From Chthoniobacteraceae bacterium (GTDB lineage: Bacteria; Verrucomicrobiota; Verrucomicrobiia; Chthoniobacterales; Chthoniobacteraceae), in assembly GCA_028293625.1 (NCBI GenBank), contig JAQGOL010000040.1, positions 124,001 to 188,000 of the forward strand: a DNA stretch of 64,000 bases. Reading direction: 5' to 3'. The notes beneath the pieces were generated by a model. That model saw nothing but the letters and a program-made list of their open reading frames with translations. It was not told the DNA's origin and did not search any database. Below, piece after piece: positions 1 to 7,310 of the stretch. Positions within the stretch are counted from its first letter, which is position 1. Each line of letters begins with the position of its first letter. The position numbers and the translations under genes were made by a program.

Positions 1-279
1 GAGCGAGGTATCGCCGACCCGGATCTGGGCACCGTCCTGAAGGGTGACAGGCATGACCACGCGTTGATTGTTGATATAAGTGCCGTTCCGGCTGCCAAGA
101 TCAATAAGCTGGTACTGGTAACCATTATGACAACGGATCAATGCGTGCTGACGAGAAACCTGTGGACTGAAACTTAAACAAACCGTGTTCTCGCGTGTGC
201 GTCCGATCGTGGCAGTATTACCAATCGGCACTTCAAATGCATCGAGATTGGCCGGATTAACGTAAAGCTTGGCACCCAT
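1..279 (-). CDS. FHA-domain protein (partial, runs off left edge)
   Basis: Translating the minus strand from the ATG at 279 gives about 93 residues of a clear forkhead-associated domain: an 'IGR' strand, 'VSRQHALI', then 'LIDLGSRNGTYINNQRV' and a final 'DGAQIRVGD'. These are the phosphothreonine-binding Arg/Ser/His and Asn-Gly positions of FHA folds. The frame is still open at base 1, so the C-terminal part of the protein is missing and may carry further domains. The gene is divergent from the Ser/Thr kinase that begins at 415, with 135 bp between the two starts. FHA domains read phosphothreonine, so the kinase may phosphorylate this protein or a shared partner; that link is inference from position. 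Confidence 0.85.
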   Translation of the reverse strand, partial: MGAKLYVNPANLDAFEVPIGNTATIGRTRENTVCLSFSPQVSRQHALIRCHNGYQYQLIDLGSRNGTYINNQRVVMPVTLQDGAQIRVGDTSL

Positions 280-414
280 GGCCCGCACATTGAACACATT
301 GGATTGTCCAAAAAAAAGCGATTAGTCGATTGATGCAAATTTGGATTCGCGAGAGAGCTGCCAATTGCCGAAACTGATCAACTTCCCACAGTGATGCCTG
401 ATCCCCTTCCCTAG

Positions 415-3400
415 ATGCCTGCGACCCTCAAATTTGACCATTACGAGGTGCTTACCCGCGATGACGGTTCGCCGTTTGAACTGGGTCGTGGCGCCATGGG
501 AATCACCTACAAAGCCTTCGACACGAGCCTGCGCATTCCGGTGGCCCTCAAGGTCATCAATGGCACGTATCTCGACAGCGAAGTGGCACGACAGCGCTTT
601 ATCCGCGAGGCGCGCTCGGCCGCCAAATTGCGCCACCGGCATGTCGCTTCCGTGTTCCATCTCGGCATCGATGGGGACGCCTATTTTTACGCGATGGAAC
701 TCATCGATGGCGAAACCGTCGAGGCGCTCACCAAACGCCAGGGCGCGCTCAGCCTGGCGCTGGCCTTGCAGATCGCCGATCAGGTGGCGCGCGCCTTCAA
801 CGCGGCCCAGCCGCATGGCTTGGTTCATCGCGATATCAAACCGGCCAATCTGATGCTCGTTCGCGAAGACGACGAGCTGGTCACCAAAGTCATCGATTTC
901 GGACTGGCCAAAAGTTGTTTCCCCGAGGATGGCGTCGAAGCGGCCGCCACCCTTTCGATGGGCGGTTTTGTCGGGACACCCCATTTTGCGAGTCCCGAGC
1001 AGCTCGACGAACTGGAGATCGACGTCCGATCCGACATCTATTCCCTTGGCATCACGCTCTGGTATATGATCTCCGGGCAGACCCCTTTCACCGGCTCCAT
1101 GGCCCAGGTGATGAGCCAGCATCTCTCAAAACCACCTCCTTTTGAGAAACTCGGCCCGATGCCCGCCCCGATGGCGGCTCTTCTGGCGCGGATGCTTGAA
1201 AAAGATCCCGCGCTCCGGCCGCAGACACCGGCGGCGTTGCGCAAGGAAATCGAGGAATGTTCAAACGCCCTGCGCGGTCTGAGCGCCACGGTCAGTTCGC
1301 CCATCGCCAGCGAGGAAAACTACGAGACGCTGCTTGAGAATTTCGCCACCGACGCGCAGGGCGCCGAGGCGGAAGTCAAATTTGAAATCGGCGAGACAAT
1401 CGGCCGCCGCTACGCGATCACGGGAATCCTCGGAGAAAGCAATACCGGGCGCATTTTCCAAGCCCGGGATTTGAACGGAGCGCGCGAGGTGCGGCTGCTT
1501 TTGCTCAATCGCGAGCTCCTGGAAGATCCGGGCACGCTGGCGCAGATCGAGCGCGACGTGGAACGGATCGGCGCGGTGCAGCATTCCAACCTGCTTCAGA
1601 TTCATGCGCTTGAAACGGTTGGCGACGCCACGTTCATTGCGATGGAATGGACCAGCGGGTTCACACTGGTTGAGTTGCTCCGGGCGCGGCGGGAATTGAG
1701 TGCTGAGGAAGCGCTCAAGCTCCTTCCACAGGCCGCCAATGGCATCGATCACGCGCTCGCCTCGGGACTGACCCGGCTAGATCTTGCGCTCCACCAGATA
1801 TTTATCCATTTCGACGGGCAGCCAATCACCAAGGATGAACTGCTCCATCGCCCGGTGGAAAGCTGGCCGCCGTTTTCGCTAAAGCTGAATCCACTCGGCA
1901 TTACGCACGAACTTTCCCTCTCGGCAACCTGGGCCGGGCGGCAAACCATCGTCGGCGGCATGGCGGCCGGGGCGCGTGAGGATGAAAACATCAGTTGCCG
2001 TTACATTCAGGCGCTCGCCGCGATCGTTTATGAACTGCTCGGCGGAACCATCTCGCCTTTTGCCTTAAGCGGCCATGGTGCACAACGTTACACGCCGCTG
2101 GCCACCCTCTCCGAACAGGGCAACGATGTCCTCCGGCGCGCGCTCGACCCCACAATTTCTTTTGCCACCGCCAACGAGTTCGCCCTGGGATTGGCTGGTC
2201 TTGGCGATATCGAGATCAAACGGCATCCGTCGACGCCCGGCATTCCTGCCGTCAACCGATCCGGCGACTCCTCGGCATCTGCGCGGCGCGCCCCTGGTCC
2301 GTTAAGGCCGCCCGGAGTCACACCTCCGCTGACACGGACTGCGCCGAAAAAATCGCCCGCCGTTCTGGTCGGAAGCATCCTCGCAGTTCTGGCCCTTGGC
2401 GCCGGTGTTTACTTTTTCATTCCGAATCAAAAAAAATCGGACCTGGGCGATAACGGCCACGAATCCGTTGAGCCACACGATTCCGGCCCGGAGGCGGATC
2501 CTGTCAAACCCGCGGAGCCCGAGCCGCCGATTGTTCCCCAACCGCCACCCACGCGGCAGGAGTTGCTTAAGATCGCGGTGGAAGAAGCCAGATCACTTGA
2601 AAAGAGCGATGACCACGCGGCGGCGATTACGGCCTGGCTGAAGACTGCCAAGGAGTTCCCGGAAGCCGAGATCGCCAGGGTCGAACTCTCCACGTTCCTG
2701 GAATCTTTGCGGGACCGCCCGGAAGAGGTCAACGCCGTGGAGTTTCCACCGCTTCGGGAGCTGATTACCGCGGCCGCTAGACTCGATATTATCTCGGCGA
2801 TGATGTATCTGGGCGATGCGTTGCTGCGTGCCGAGCCGGCCAATTCATTCAATTGGTATGCCGCCGCGGCGGCGCGAGGACAAACCATTGCGCAACGCAG
2901 GGCCGGACTGATGCTTTCCCATGGAGTAAATGGAGCGCCGCCGGACTTTGTAAAATCCGTGTACTATTTCCAGCAGGCAAGCGAGAAAGGCGACATCGAT
3001 GCCAAATATTACTTGGGTGAATGTTATTTCCATGGAAACGGCGTTCCCCAGAACACAAAAATAGCGGCAGAGCTCCTGGCTGAAGCGGTTGAGGGGAATA
3101 ATTTGTTCGCAATGGATTTGCTTGGGACCTGTTACCGGCAAGGGCTCGGGGTGCCGAAGAACTCGGTCAAAGCCCGCGAACTTTTCACCAAGGCAAGCGA
3201 CGGCGGGTATGCGCTGGCCAAAAGCAATCTGGGCGTTCTTTATATGAAAGGCGAAGGGATGGCCAAAGCCAATCCGCAGAAGGCGGTTGAACTCTTCACT
3301 GAAGCCGCCAACGCCGGCGATGCGAACGGCATGTTCAACCTCGCGCAATGCCTTGAGGACGGCGGTCTGGGAATCGCCGCCAACAAGCAGCGGGCAATGA

Positions 3401-3489
3401 CGTTATATAAAAAGGCCGCCGAACTCGGTCACCGGTTCGCTGCCGACTGGTGCCGCAGAAACGCGGTTTCGTTCACGTTAAACAAATAA
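415..3489 (+). CDS. Membrane Ser/Thr protein kinase with pseudokinase domain and Sel1 repeats
   Basis: This is a Hanks-type kinase of 1024 residues. The first kinase domain (about 10-285) has a glycine loop 'LGRGAMG', Lys46 in 'VALKVI', a likely helix-C Glu65, 'HRDIKPAN' at 138-145 and 'DFG' at 161-163, so it should be active. A second kinase-like domain (about 325-580) begins 'IGRRYAITGILGE' but shows neither HRD nor DFG and looks like a pseudokinase. A Pro-rich linker leads to one membrane segment (about 648-667). The C-terminal part (about 790-1010) is a run of Sel1-like repeats of the 'A...LG..Y..G.GV' type, probably a periplasmic protein-binding solenoid. An in-frame TAG lies directly before the ATG, so translation cannot start further upstream. 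The divergent FHA gene suggests a signalling pair. Confidence 0.9.
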   Translation: MPATLKFDHYEVLTRDDGSPFELGRGAMGITYKAFDTSLRIPVALKVINGTYLDSEVARQRFIREARSAAKLRHRHVASVFHLGIDGDAYFYAMELIDGETVEALTKRQGALSLALALQIADQVARAFNAAQPHGLVHRDIKPANLMLVREDDELVTKVIDFGLAKSCFPEDGVEAAATLSMGGFVGTPHFASPEQLDELEIDVRSDIYSLGITLWYMISGQTPFTGSMAQVMSQHLSKPPPFEKLGPMPAPMAALLARMLEKDPALRPQTPAALRKEIEECSNALRGLSATVSSPIASEENYETLLENFATDAQGAEAEVKFEIGETIGRRYAITGILGESNTGRIFQARDLNGAREVRLLLLNRELLEDPGTLAQIERDVERIGAVQHSNLLQIHALETVGDATFIAMEWTSGFTLVELLRARRELSAEEALKLLPQAANGIDHALASGLTRLDLALHQIFIHFDGQPITKDELLHRPVESWPPFSLKLNPLGITHELSLSATWAGRQTIVGGMAAGAREDENISCRYIQALAAIVYELLGGTISPFALSGHGAQRYTPLATLSEQGNDVLRRALDPTISFATANEFALGLAGLGDIEIKRHPSTPGIPAVNRSGDSSASARRAPGPLRPPGVTPPLTRTAPKKSPAVLVGSILAVLALGAGVYFFIPNQKKSDLGDNGHESVEPHDSGPEADPVKPAEPEPPIVPQPPPTRQELLKIAVEEARSLEKSDDHAAAITAWLKTAKEFPEAEIARVELSTFLESLRDRPEEVNAVEFPPLRELITAAARLDIISAMMYLGDALLRAEPANSFNWYAAAAARGQTIAQRRAGLMLSHGVNGAPPDFVKSVYYFQQASEKGDIDAKYYLGECYFHGNGVPQNTKIAAELLAEAVEGNNLFAMDLLGTCYRQGLGVPKNSVKARELFTKASDGGYALAKSNLGVLYMKGEGMAKANPQKAVELFTEAANAGDANGMFNLAQCLEDGGLGIAANKQRAMTLYKKAAELGHRFAADWCRRNAVSFTLNK

Positions 3490-3517
3490 TCGTCGGGCAT
3501 TCCGCTCGAAGGGACAA

Positions 3518-4324
3518 TTAAAGCCGCGCCCACCCTTGCTCCGTGGAGCCAAATTTTTCGGTTGAAAGCACGCTGAAGTTTCCCTGCCCGGGATCCCAGA
3601 CCCGCCGCTCGATCCGGATCTCTTTTTGCTCCATTTCAATCACATTAAACGAATTGGGTTGGCCGCGTCCACGCGTCGACGTGCTCGTTCCCGAGGAGAC
3701 CACCAGCGCTGAGTGTCCCTGGATTTTGTAGCGCGTGGCGGTATGCCCGGTATGGGCAATGTGAAAATGGCCCGCAAGCAACATATCAACACCGCATTTC
3801 GCGAGTGCCACCATTGCCTCGCGCGAACGGCCAACCACACGGCCGTTTCCAGCCCCTTCAGGCAAATCAAAGGGATGATGGGTTACGACGATCTTCGTGC
3901 GATCGCCTGCTTTGCAAAGCTGCTCTCGCATCGAATCAATCTGGCAGCTATTGATCCGGCCATCTTTCCACGTCAATGAGCGGGCTGTGTTGGCGCCCAC
4001 CACGATCATTTCGTCATCGCGATAAACCGGCTCGAGGTCGGCATTGATATATTTTTTGTATTTATGCAACGCCGAAAAAAACCGGGTAAACGGATTATGC
4101 AGCGGAACGTCGTGGTTGCCCGGCACGACAATTTGAGGAAAAGCGATCGCGTCGAGAAAAGCACGCGCCGCTTTGAATTCCTCGGCGAGCGCCCTTTGGG
4201 TAAGATCGCCGGAAACGACCACCAGATCGGGTTTTGCATCCGGAATAAAGGCCAGGAGCGGATTGAGAATGGCAGGATCAATCCGCCCAAAATGCAAATC
4301 GGAAAGATGGATGATCCGACGCAT
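3518..4324 (-). CDS. Calcineurin-like metallophosphoesterase (CpdA-like)
   Basis: The 268-residue protein carries the full set of metallophosphoesterase motifs: D9 and H11 in 'LSDLHFG', D40 in 'VVSGDLT', 'GNHD' at 69-72, 'THH' at 148-150 and 'GHFH' at 185-188. These bind a two-metal centre that hydrolyses phosphodiesters. The layout is that of the CpdA / YfcE-like group, whose members cleave cyclic nucleotides or other phosphodiesters; the actual substrate cannot be read from the sequence. The start ATG overlaps the stop of the upstream lipid-kinase gene by one base (TAATG), so the two are almost certainly co-transcribed and translationally coupled. Confidence 0.88.
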   Translation of the reverse strand: MRRIIHLSDLHFGRIDPAILNPLLAFIPDAKPDLVVVSGDLTQRALAEEFKAARAFLDAIAFPQIVVPGNHDVPLHNPFTRFFSALHKYKKYINADLEPVYRDDEMIVVGANTARSLTWKDGRINSCQIDSMREQLCKAGDRTKIVVTHHPFDLPEGAGNGRVVGRSREAMVALAKCGVDMLLAGHFHIAHTGHTATRYKIQGHSALVVSSGTSTSTRGRGQPNSFNVIEMEQKEIRIERRVWDPGQGNFSVLSTEKFGSTEQGWARL

Positions 4325-5214
4325 TACTCAACCGCCTCCCCCGGCACAATCACCCGTAGTGCGCTGCGCCGGATCCGGTAACGCAGTGGGGTTGCCATCA
4401 TTGTCACCTCACCGTCGGTTGCCACGAGCAGCTTTTTTTTGCGCGTCTCAATCAACGCTTCCTCGACGCAAAAAGAATCGAAATCGGCCGCTTGATTTAC
4501 TCGGCCGAAAAGCGCCCGGAAAGCCAGGCGCAACATGCCCAGGCGCCCCGTGCGATGAGTAAGATAAAGACCAAGATTACCGGCGTTCAGGCATTTTCGG
4601 CCGCCCAGCTTGAACCCGGCTACCTCGTATTCGTTGTTGCCGATGAAGACAAACGCGGTCCTTCGCAGCAATTGTTTGCCTTCAAATGCAATGCGCAGAT
4701 TCATAAATGGATAGCGCCGAAACGCATCAATCGACGCGGAAACAAATGCCGGCCATTTCCCGCGTTTAAGCTGTTCCTGCTGCTGTTCTCTCTTGGAAAC
4801 AATCCGTGGATAAAGCCCGAGGCTCGAGTTGTTTACAAAAATGGATCCATTTACTTCGCCCACGTCGACCTGTTGGACATGCCCGGCGACAATGACCGCG
4901 ATCGCCGCTTCAACTTCCTGGGGAATCTTGAGGTCTTTGGCGAAATGATTCAGTGTTCCAAGCGGTAGCACGCCCAGCGTCTTTCCGCTGTCAACCAACT
5001 CCGCCGCCACCGCGCTGATGGTCCCGTCGCCACCGCCGGCCACAATGATCTGCTCGCCGTCGGCCACCGCCTTGCGGGCAAGCTTGCAAAGTGATGAACC
5101 GTCCTCGGCACGGATTACGTGGGCTTCGACCCCATGCGCCCGGAAAAGCGCGGCGATCTTCTCCTGTTCCCCGCCCGGTTTCTGACCTGCAGTACTGTTA
5201 AGAATGACAATCAC
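4324..5214 (-). CDS. Diacylglycerol/lipid kinase family protein (YegS-like)
   Basis: The 296-residue protein starts 'MIVILNSTAGQ' and has the DAGK catalytic signature 'GGGDGT' at 60-65 followed by 'LPLGTLNHFAKDL', the nucleotide- and lipid-binding core of bacterial lipid kinases. The length matches this family (about 290-310 residues). It would phosphorylate a membrane lipid such as diacylglycerol; a role in an undecaprenol or sphingolipid-like pathway is equally open. It is the first gene of a two-gene unit with the downstream metallophosphoesterase, whose ATG overlaps this stop codon. A kinase/phosphoesterase pairing in one unit is suggestive, but a shared substrate is not shown. Confidence 0.88.
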   Translation of the reverse strand: MIVILNSTAGQKPGGEQEKIAALFRAHGVEAHVIRAEDGSSLCKLARKAVADGEQIIVAGGGDGTISAVAAELVDSGKTLGVLPLGTLNHFAKDLKIPQEVEAAIAVIVAGHVQQVDVGEVNGSIFVNNSSLGLYPRIVSKREQQQEQLKRGKWPAFVSASIDAFRRYPFMNLRIAFEGKQLLRRTAFVFIGNNEYEVAGFKLGGRKCLNAGNLGLYLTHRTGRLGMLRLAFRALFGRVNQAADFDSFCVEEALIETRKKKLLVATDGEVTMMATPLRYRIRRSALRVIVPGEAVE

Positions 5215-5247
5215 ATTTCCAAATCGTGATTCATCCCAACCTGCTCA

Positions 5248-5279
5248 CGGTTTTTTCCCTAAAAATGAGAAAAAAACCG
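5248..5279 (-). terminator. Possible terminator hairpin
   Basis: The segment 5248-5256 (CGGTTTTTT) is perfectly complementary to 5271-5279 (AAAAAACCG) with a 14-nt loop. It lies just after the stop of the small minus-strand gene at 5289 and before the lipid-kinase start at 5214. The stem is mostly A/T, so this is a weak candidate. Confidence 0.35.
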
Positions 5280-5288
5280 GCTCCCTTG

Positions 5289-5576
5289 CTACTCGATGGC
5301 AGCTACAGGCGCCGCGGCAGAACCGGAGGCAAGTTTCTCCACTTCCTTCTGCACTTCACGCTCCCTCTTGCTGGGCGCTGGCCGGCTTTTACGCCACTTG
5401 CTTACCGCCTGCAGAAGCGCCCTCGATTCATCCTTGCTCGCTTCGGCAAAAGCGCCGGTTTCAATCAGAAACAAATGCAACGCCTCAACCTCTCCTCCTT
5501 TTGAATTGGTCGCACGAATGATCTCTTCAATTCGGTCGATGATCGGTGAAAAACAGCTTTTTTTATGGGGCTTCAT
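5289..5576 (-). CDS. Small hypothetical protein
   Basis: A 95-residue frame starting 'MKPHKKSCF'. It has an amphipathic helical middle ('DRIEEIIRATNSKGGEVEALHLFLIETGAF') and a basic region ('SKWRKSRPAPSKRERE') before an Ala-rich tail. Its composition is protein-like, whereas the overlapping plus-strand frame (5296-5583) is Ser/Arg-rich and looks like a shadow. The start was placed at the ATG at 5576, since the longer upstream extension reads as low-quality sequence over the divergent PEP-CTERM promoter. I do not recognise a family. Confidence 0.5.
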   Translation of the reverse strand: MKPHKKSCFSPIIDRIEEIIRATNSKGGEVEALHLFLIETGAFAEASKDESRALLQAVSKWRKSRPAPSKREREVQKEVEKLASGSAAAPVAAIE

Positions 5577-5691
5577 ATCGTGAAGTGTGCAGCGGCTACT
5601 TTCCGAGATAAACAACGATTTTTTTCCATCCTTGGTTCCACGCGGCAAAACGCGGTGTCCCATCCGTTGAGGTCGCCTTGTTCCCATTTCG

Positions 5692-7284
5692 ATGCTTGAA
5701 TCGCCGCGTATGCCTCCGGTTCCCCTCCCTCGACATTCGCCCGGCCCATTATGCATTTGTCTTGCACTCATAACAGCAGCCTCGCTCCATGGGGCGGCCG
5801 CCATGGAACCGGTCTGGGAAGGATATGGCGGCGATGCCCAGCATAGTGCCATCTCAAGCGTTGCTTCGCAGCCTCTGAGCGCCATCCTCTGGCAGACCCC
5901 CGTCGACCTCGCCCCGCAGTATTCCGATGGCAATCTCTACATTCACTATGGCTCGGCGCTGATCACAGCCGCCAATACGGTCCTGGTTCCGGTTAAAACC
6001 GGCGCTTCCGGGGGATTTCGAATCGACGCGCACAACGGCGGCGATGGCTCGTTACTCTGGTCGCAACCGACCGATTATATCCTGCCCATCCCCGCCGCAA
6101 GCTGGGTGCCAAGCTATAGCCCGGTGCTGAGCGCTGCCAACCGCCTCTATTATCCCGGCGCGGGTGGCACGATCTACTACCGGGACACACCCGATAGCGC
6201 GGCGCCCGCTGCGTCCGGGCAGTTGGCGTTCTATGACATTGGCAATTATACCGCCAACAAAGCCGCCTTTGATAAGAACGTCTTTATCAATACACCGATT
6301 ACCTCGGAGTCAGCCGGGAACATCTACTTCGGCTATCAGGTCGACAAGTCGACTTCGCAAACTCTTAATCTGCACGGCGGTATCGCAAAGATAAGCGCAG
6401 ACGGCGTTGGCACCTGGATGGAAGCCGGTGCTCTGGCCGCGGGCATGACAAAGGTGGCCCAAAATAGCGCTCCTGCTGTGAGCGCGGATGGAAGCAAGGT
6501 CTACGTCGCTCTCAACGATGGCTACAACGGCCGGCTTGTGGAACTTAATGCCAGCAATCTATCGCTTGTTTCCAAATCCGCACCCCTGAACGCTGTCATC
6601 GACGTCTCCAGCGCCTCTCCCACTATCGGCCCAGATGGCGACATCTACTTCGGCACCAACGACGGCTACAACGGCGGCGGCACGATGAACCATTTTTCCG
6701 CCGATTTGCTTCAAATAAAAACCCCGGGATCGTTTGGCTGGGATGATACAGCTTCGATTGTCCCGGCATTGATGGTTGCAGCTTACCAAGGCACATCCTC
6801 CTACCTTTTGATGGTTAAGTACAACAATTACGCAGGCCGCGGCGGCGATGGCGTCAATAAGCTGGCTATACTTGATCCACTCAATCTAACCCAAATTGAT
6901 CCTGTAACCGGCTTGGTCGTAATGAAAGAGGTTCTGTCAATCGCCGGTGTGACACGGGATGACGAGTATCCCGGGGCGCCTGACGCGGTTCGTGAATGGT
7001 GCATCAATACCGCCGCGGTCGATCCCTTTACAAACAGTGTCCTGGTCAATAACGAAGACGGCAAACTCTATCGTTGGGATTTGGCCAGCAATTCTTTCAC
7101 CGAGTCCATTACACTGACTTCCGATTTAGGGGAAGCATACACGCCCACTGTGATTGGCGCTGACGGCAAGGTCTATGCCATCAATAACGCAACGCTTTTC
7201 GCCGTCGGCGTGCCCGAGCCGGGCTCATTGACGCTCGTCTTCGCCGGCGCATTGACCTTTCTGGGCGGAAGTCGGCGGCGTTGA
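5692..7284 (+). CDS. PEP-CTERM protein with PQQ-like beta-propeller
   Basis: The 530-residue protein is exported. A hydrophobic signal segment ('CICLALITAASLHGAAA') is followed by a mature part with repeated 'DG.IYFG.NDGYNG'-type strands, as in PQQ-like outer-surface beta-propellers. It ends in a textbook PEP-CTERM signal: 'VPEPGSL', a short hydrophobic helix and 'RRR'. Such tails are cut by an exosortase, so the protein is probably sorted to the cell surface or exopolysaccharide layer. The start could be the ATG at 5692 or the in-frame ATG at 5710. The glycosidase-esterase gene follows closely, so they may form one unit for outer-surface carbohydrate work. The ligand is unknown. Confidence 0.82.
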   Translation: MLESPRMPPVPLPRHSPGPLCICLALITAASLHGAAAMEPVWEGYGGDAQHSAISSVASQPLSAILWQTPVDLAPQYSDGNLYIHYGSALITAANTVLVPVKTGASGGFRIDAHNGGDGSLLWSQPTDYILPIPAASWVPSYSPVLSAANRLYYPGAGGTIYYRDTPDSAAPAASGQLAFYDIGNYTANKAAFDKNVFINTPITSESAGNIYFGYQVDKSTSQTLNLHGGIAKISADGVGTWMEAGALAAGMTKVAQNSAPAVSADGSKVYVALNDGYNGRLVELNASNLSLVSKSAPLNAVIDVSSASPTIGPDGDIYFGTNDGYNGGGTMNHFSADLLQIKTPGSFGWDDTASIVPALMVAAYQGTSSYLLMVKYNNYAGRGGDGVNKLAILDPLNLTQIDPVTGLVVMKEVLSIAGVTRDDEYPGAPDAVREWCINTAAVDPFTNSVLVNNEDGKLYRWDLASNSFTESITLTSDLGEAYTPTVIGADGKVYAINNATLFAVGVPEPGSLTLVFAGALTFLGGSRRR

Positions 7285-7310
7285 TTGGCAATGACACGAA
7301 ATTTTCGCAA

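Noticed and set aside
322..1122. 266-residue minus-strand frame
   Set aside because: Antisense to the kinase N-terminal domain; no motif and the kinase is unambiguous.
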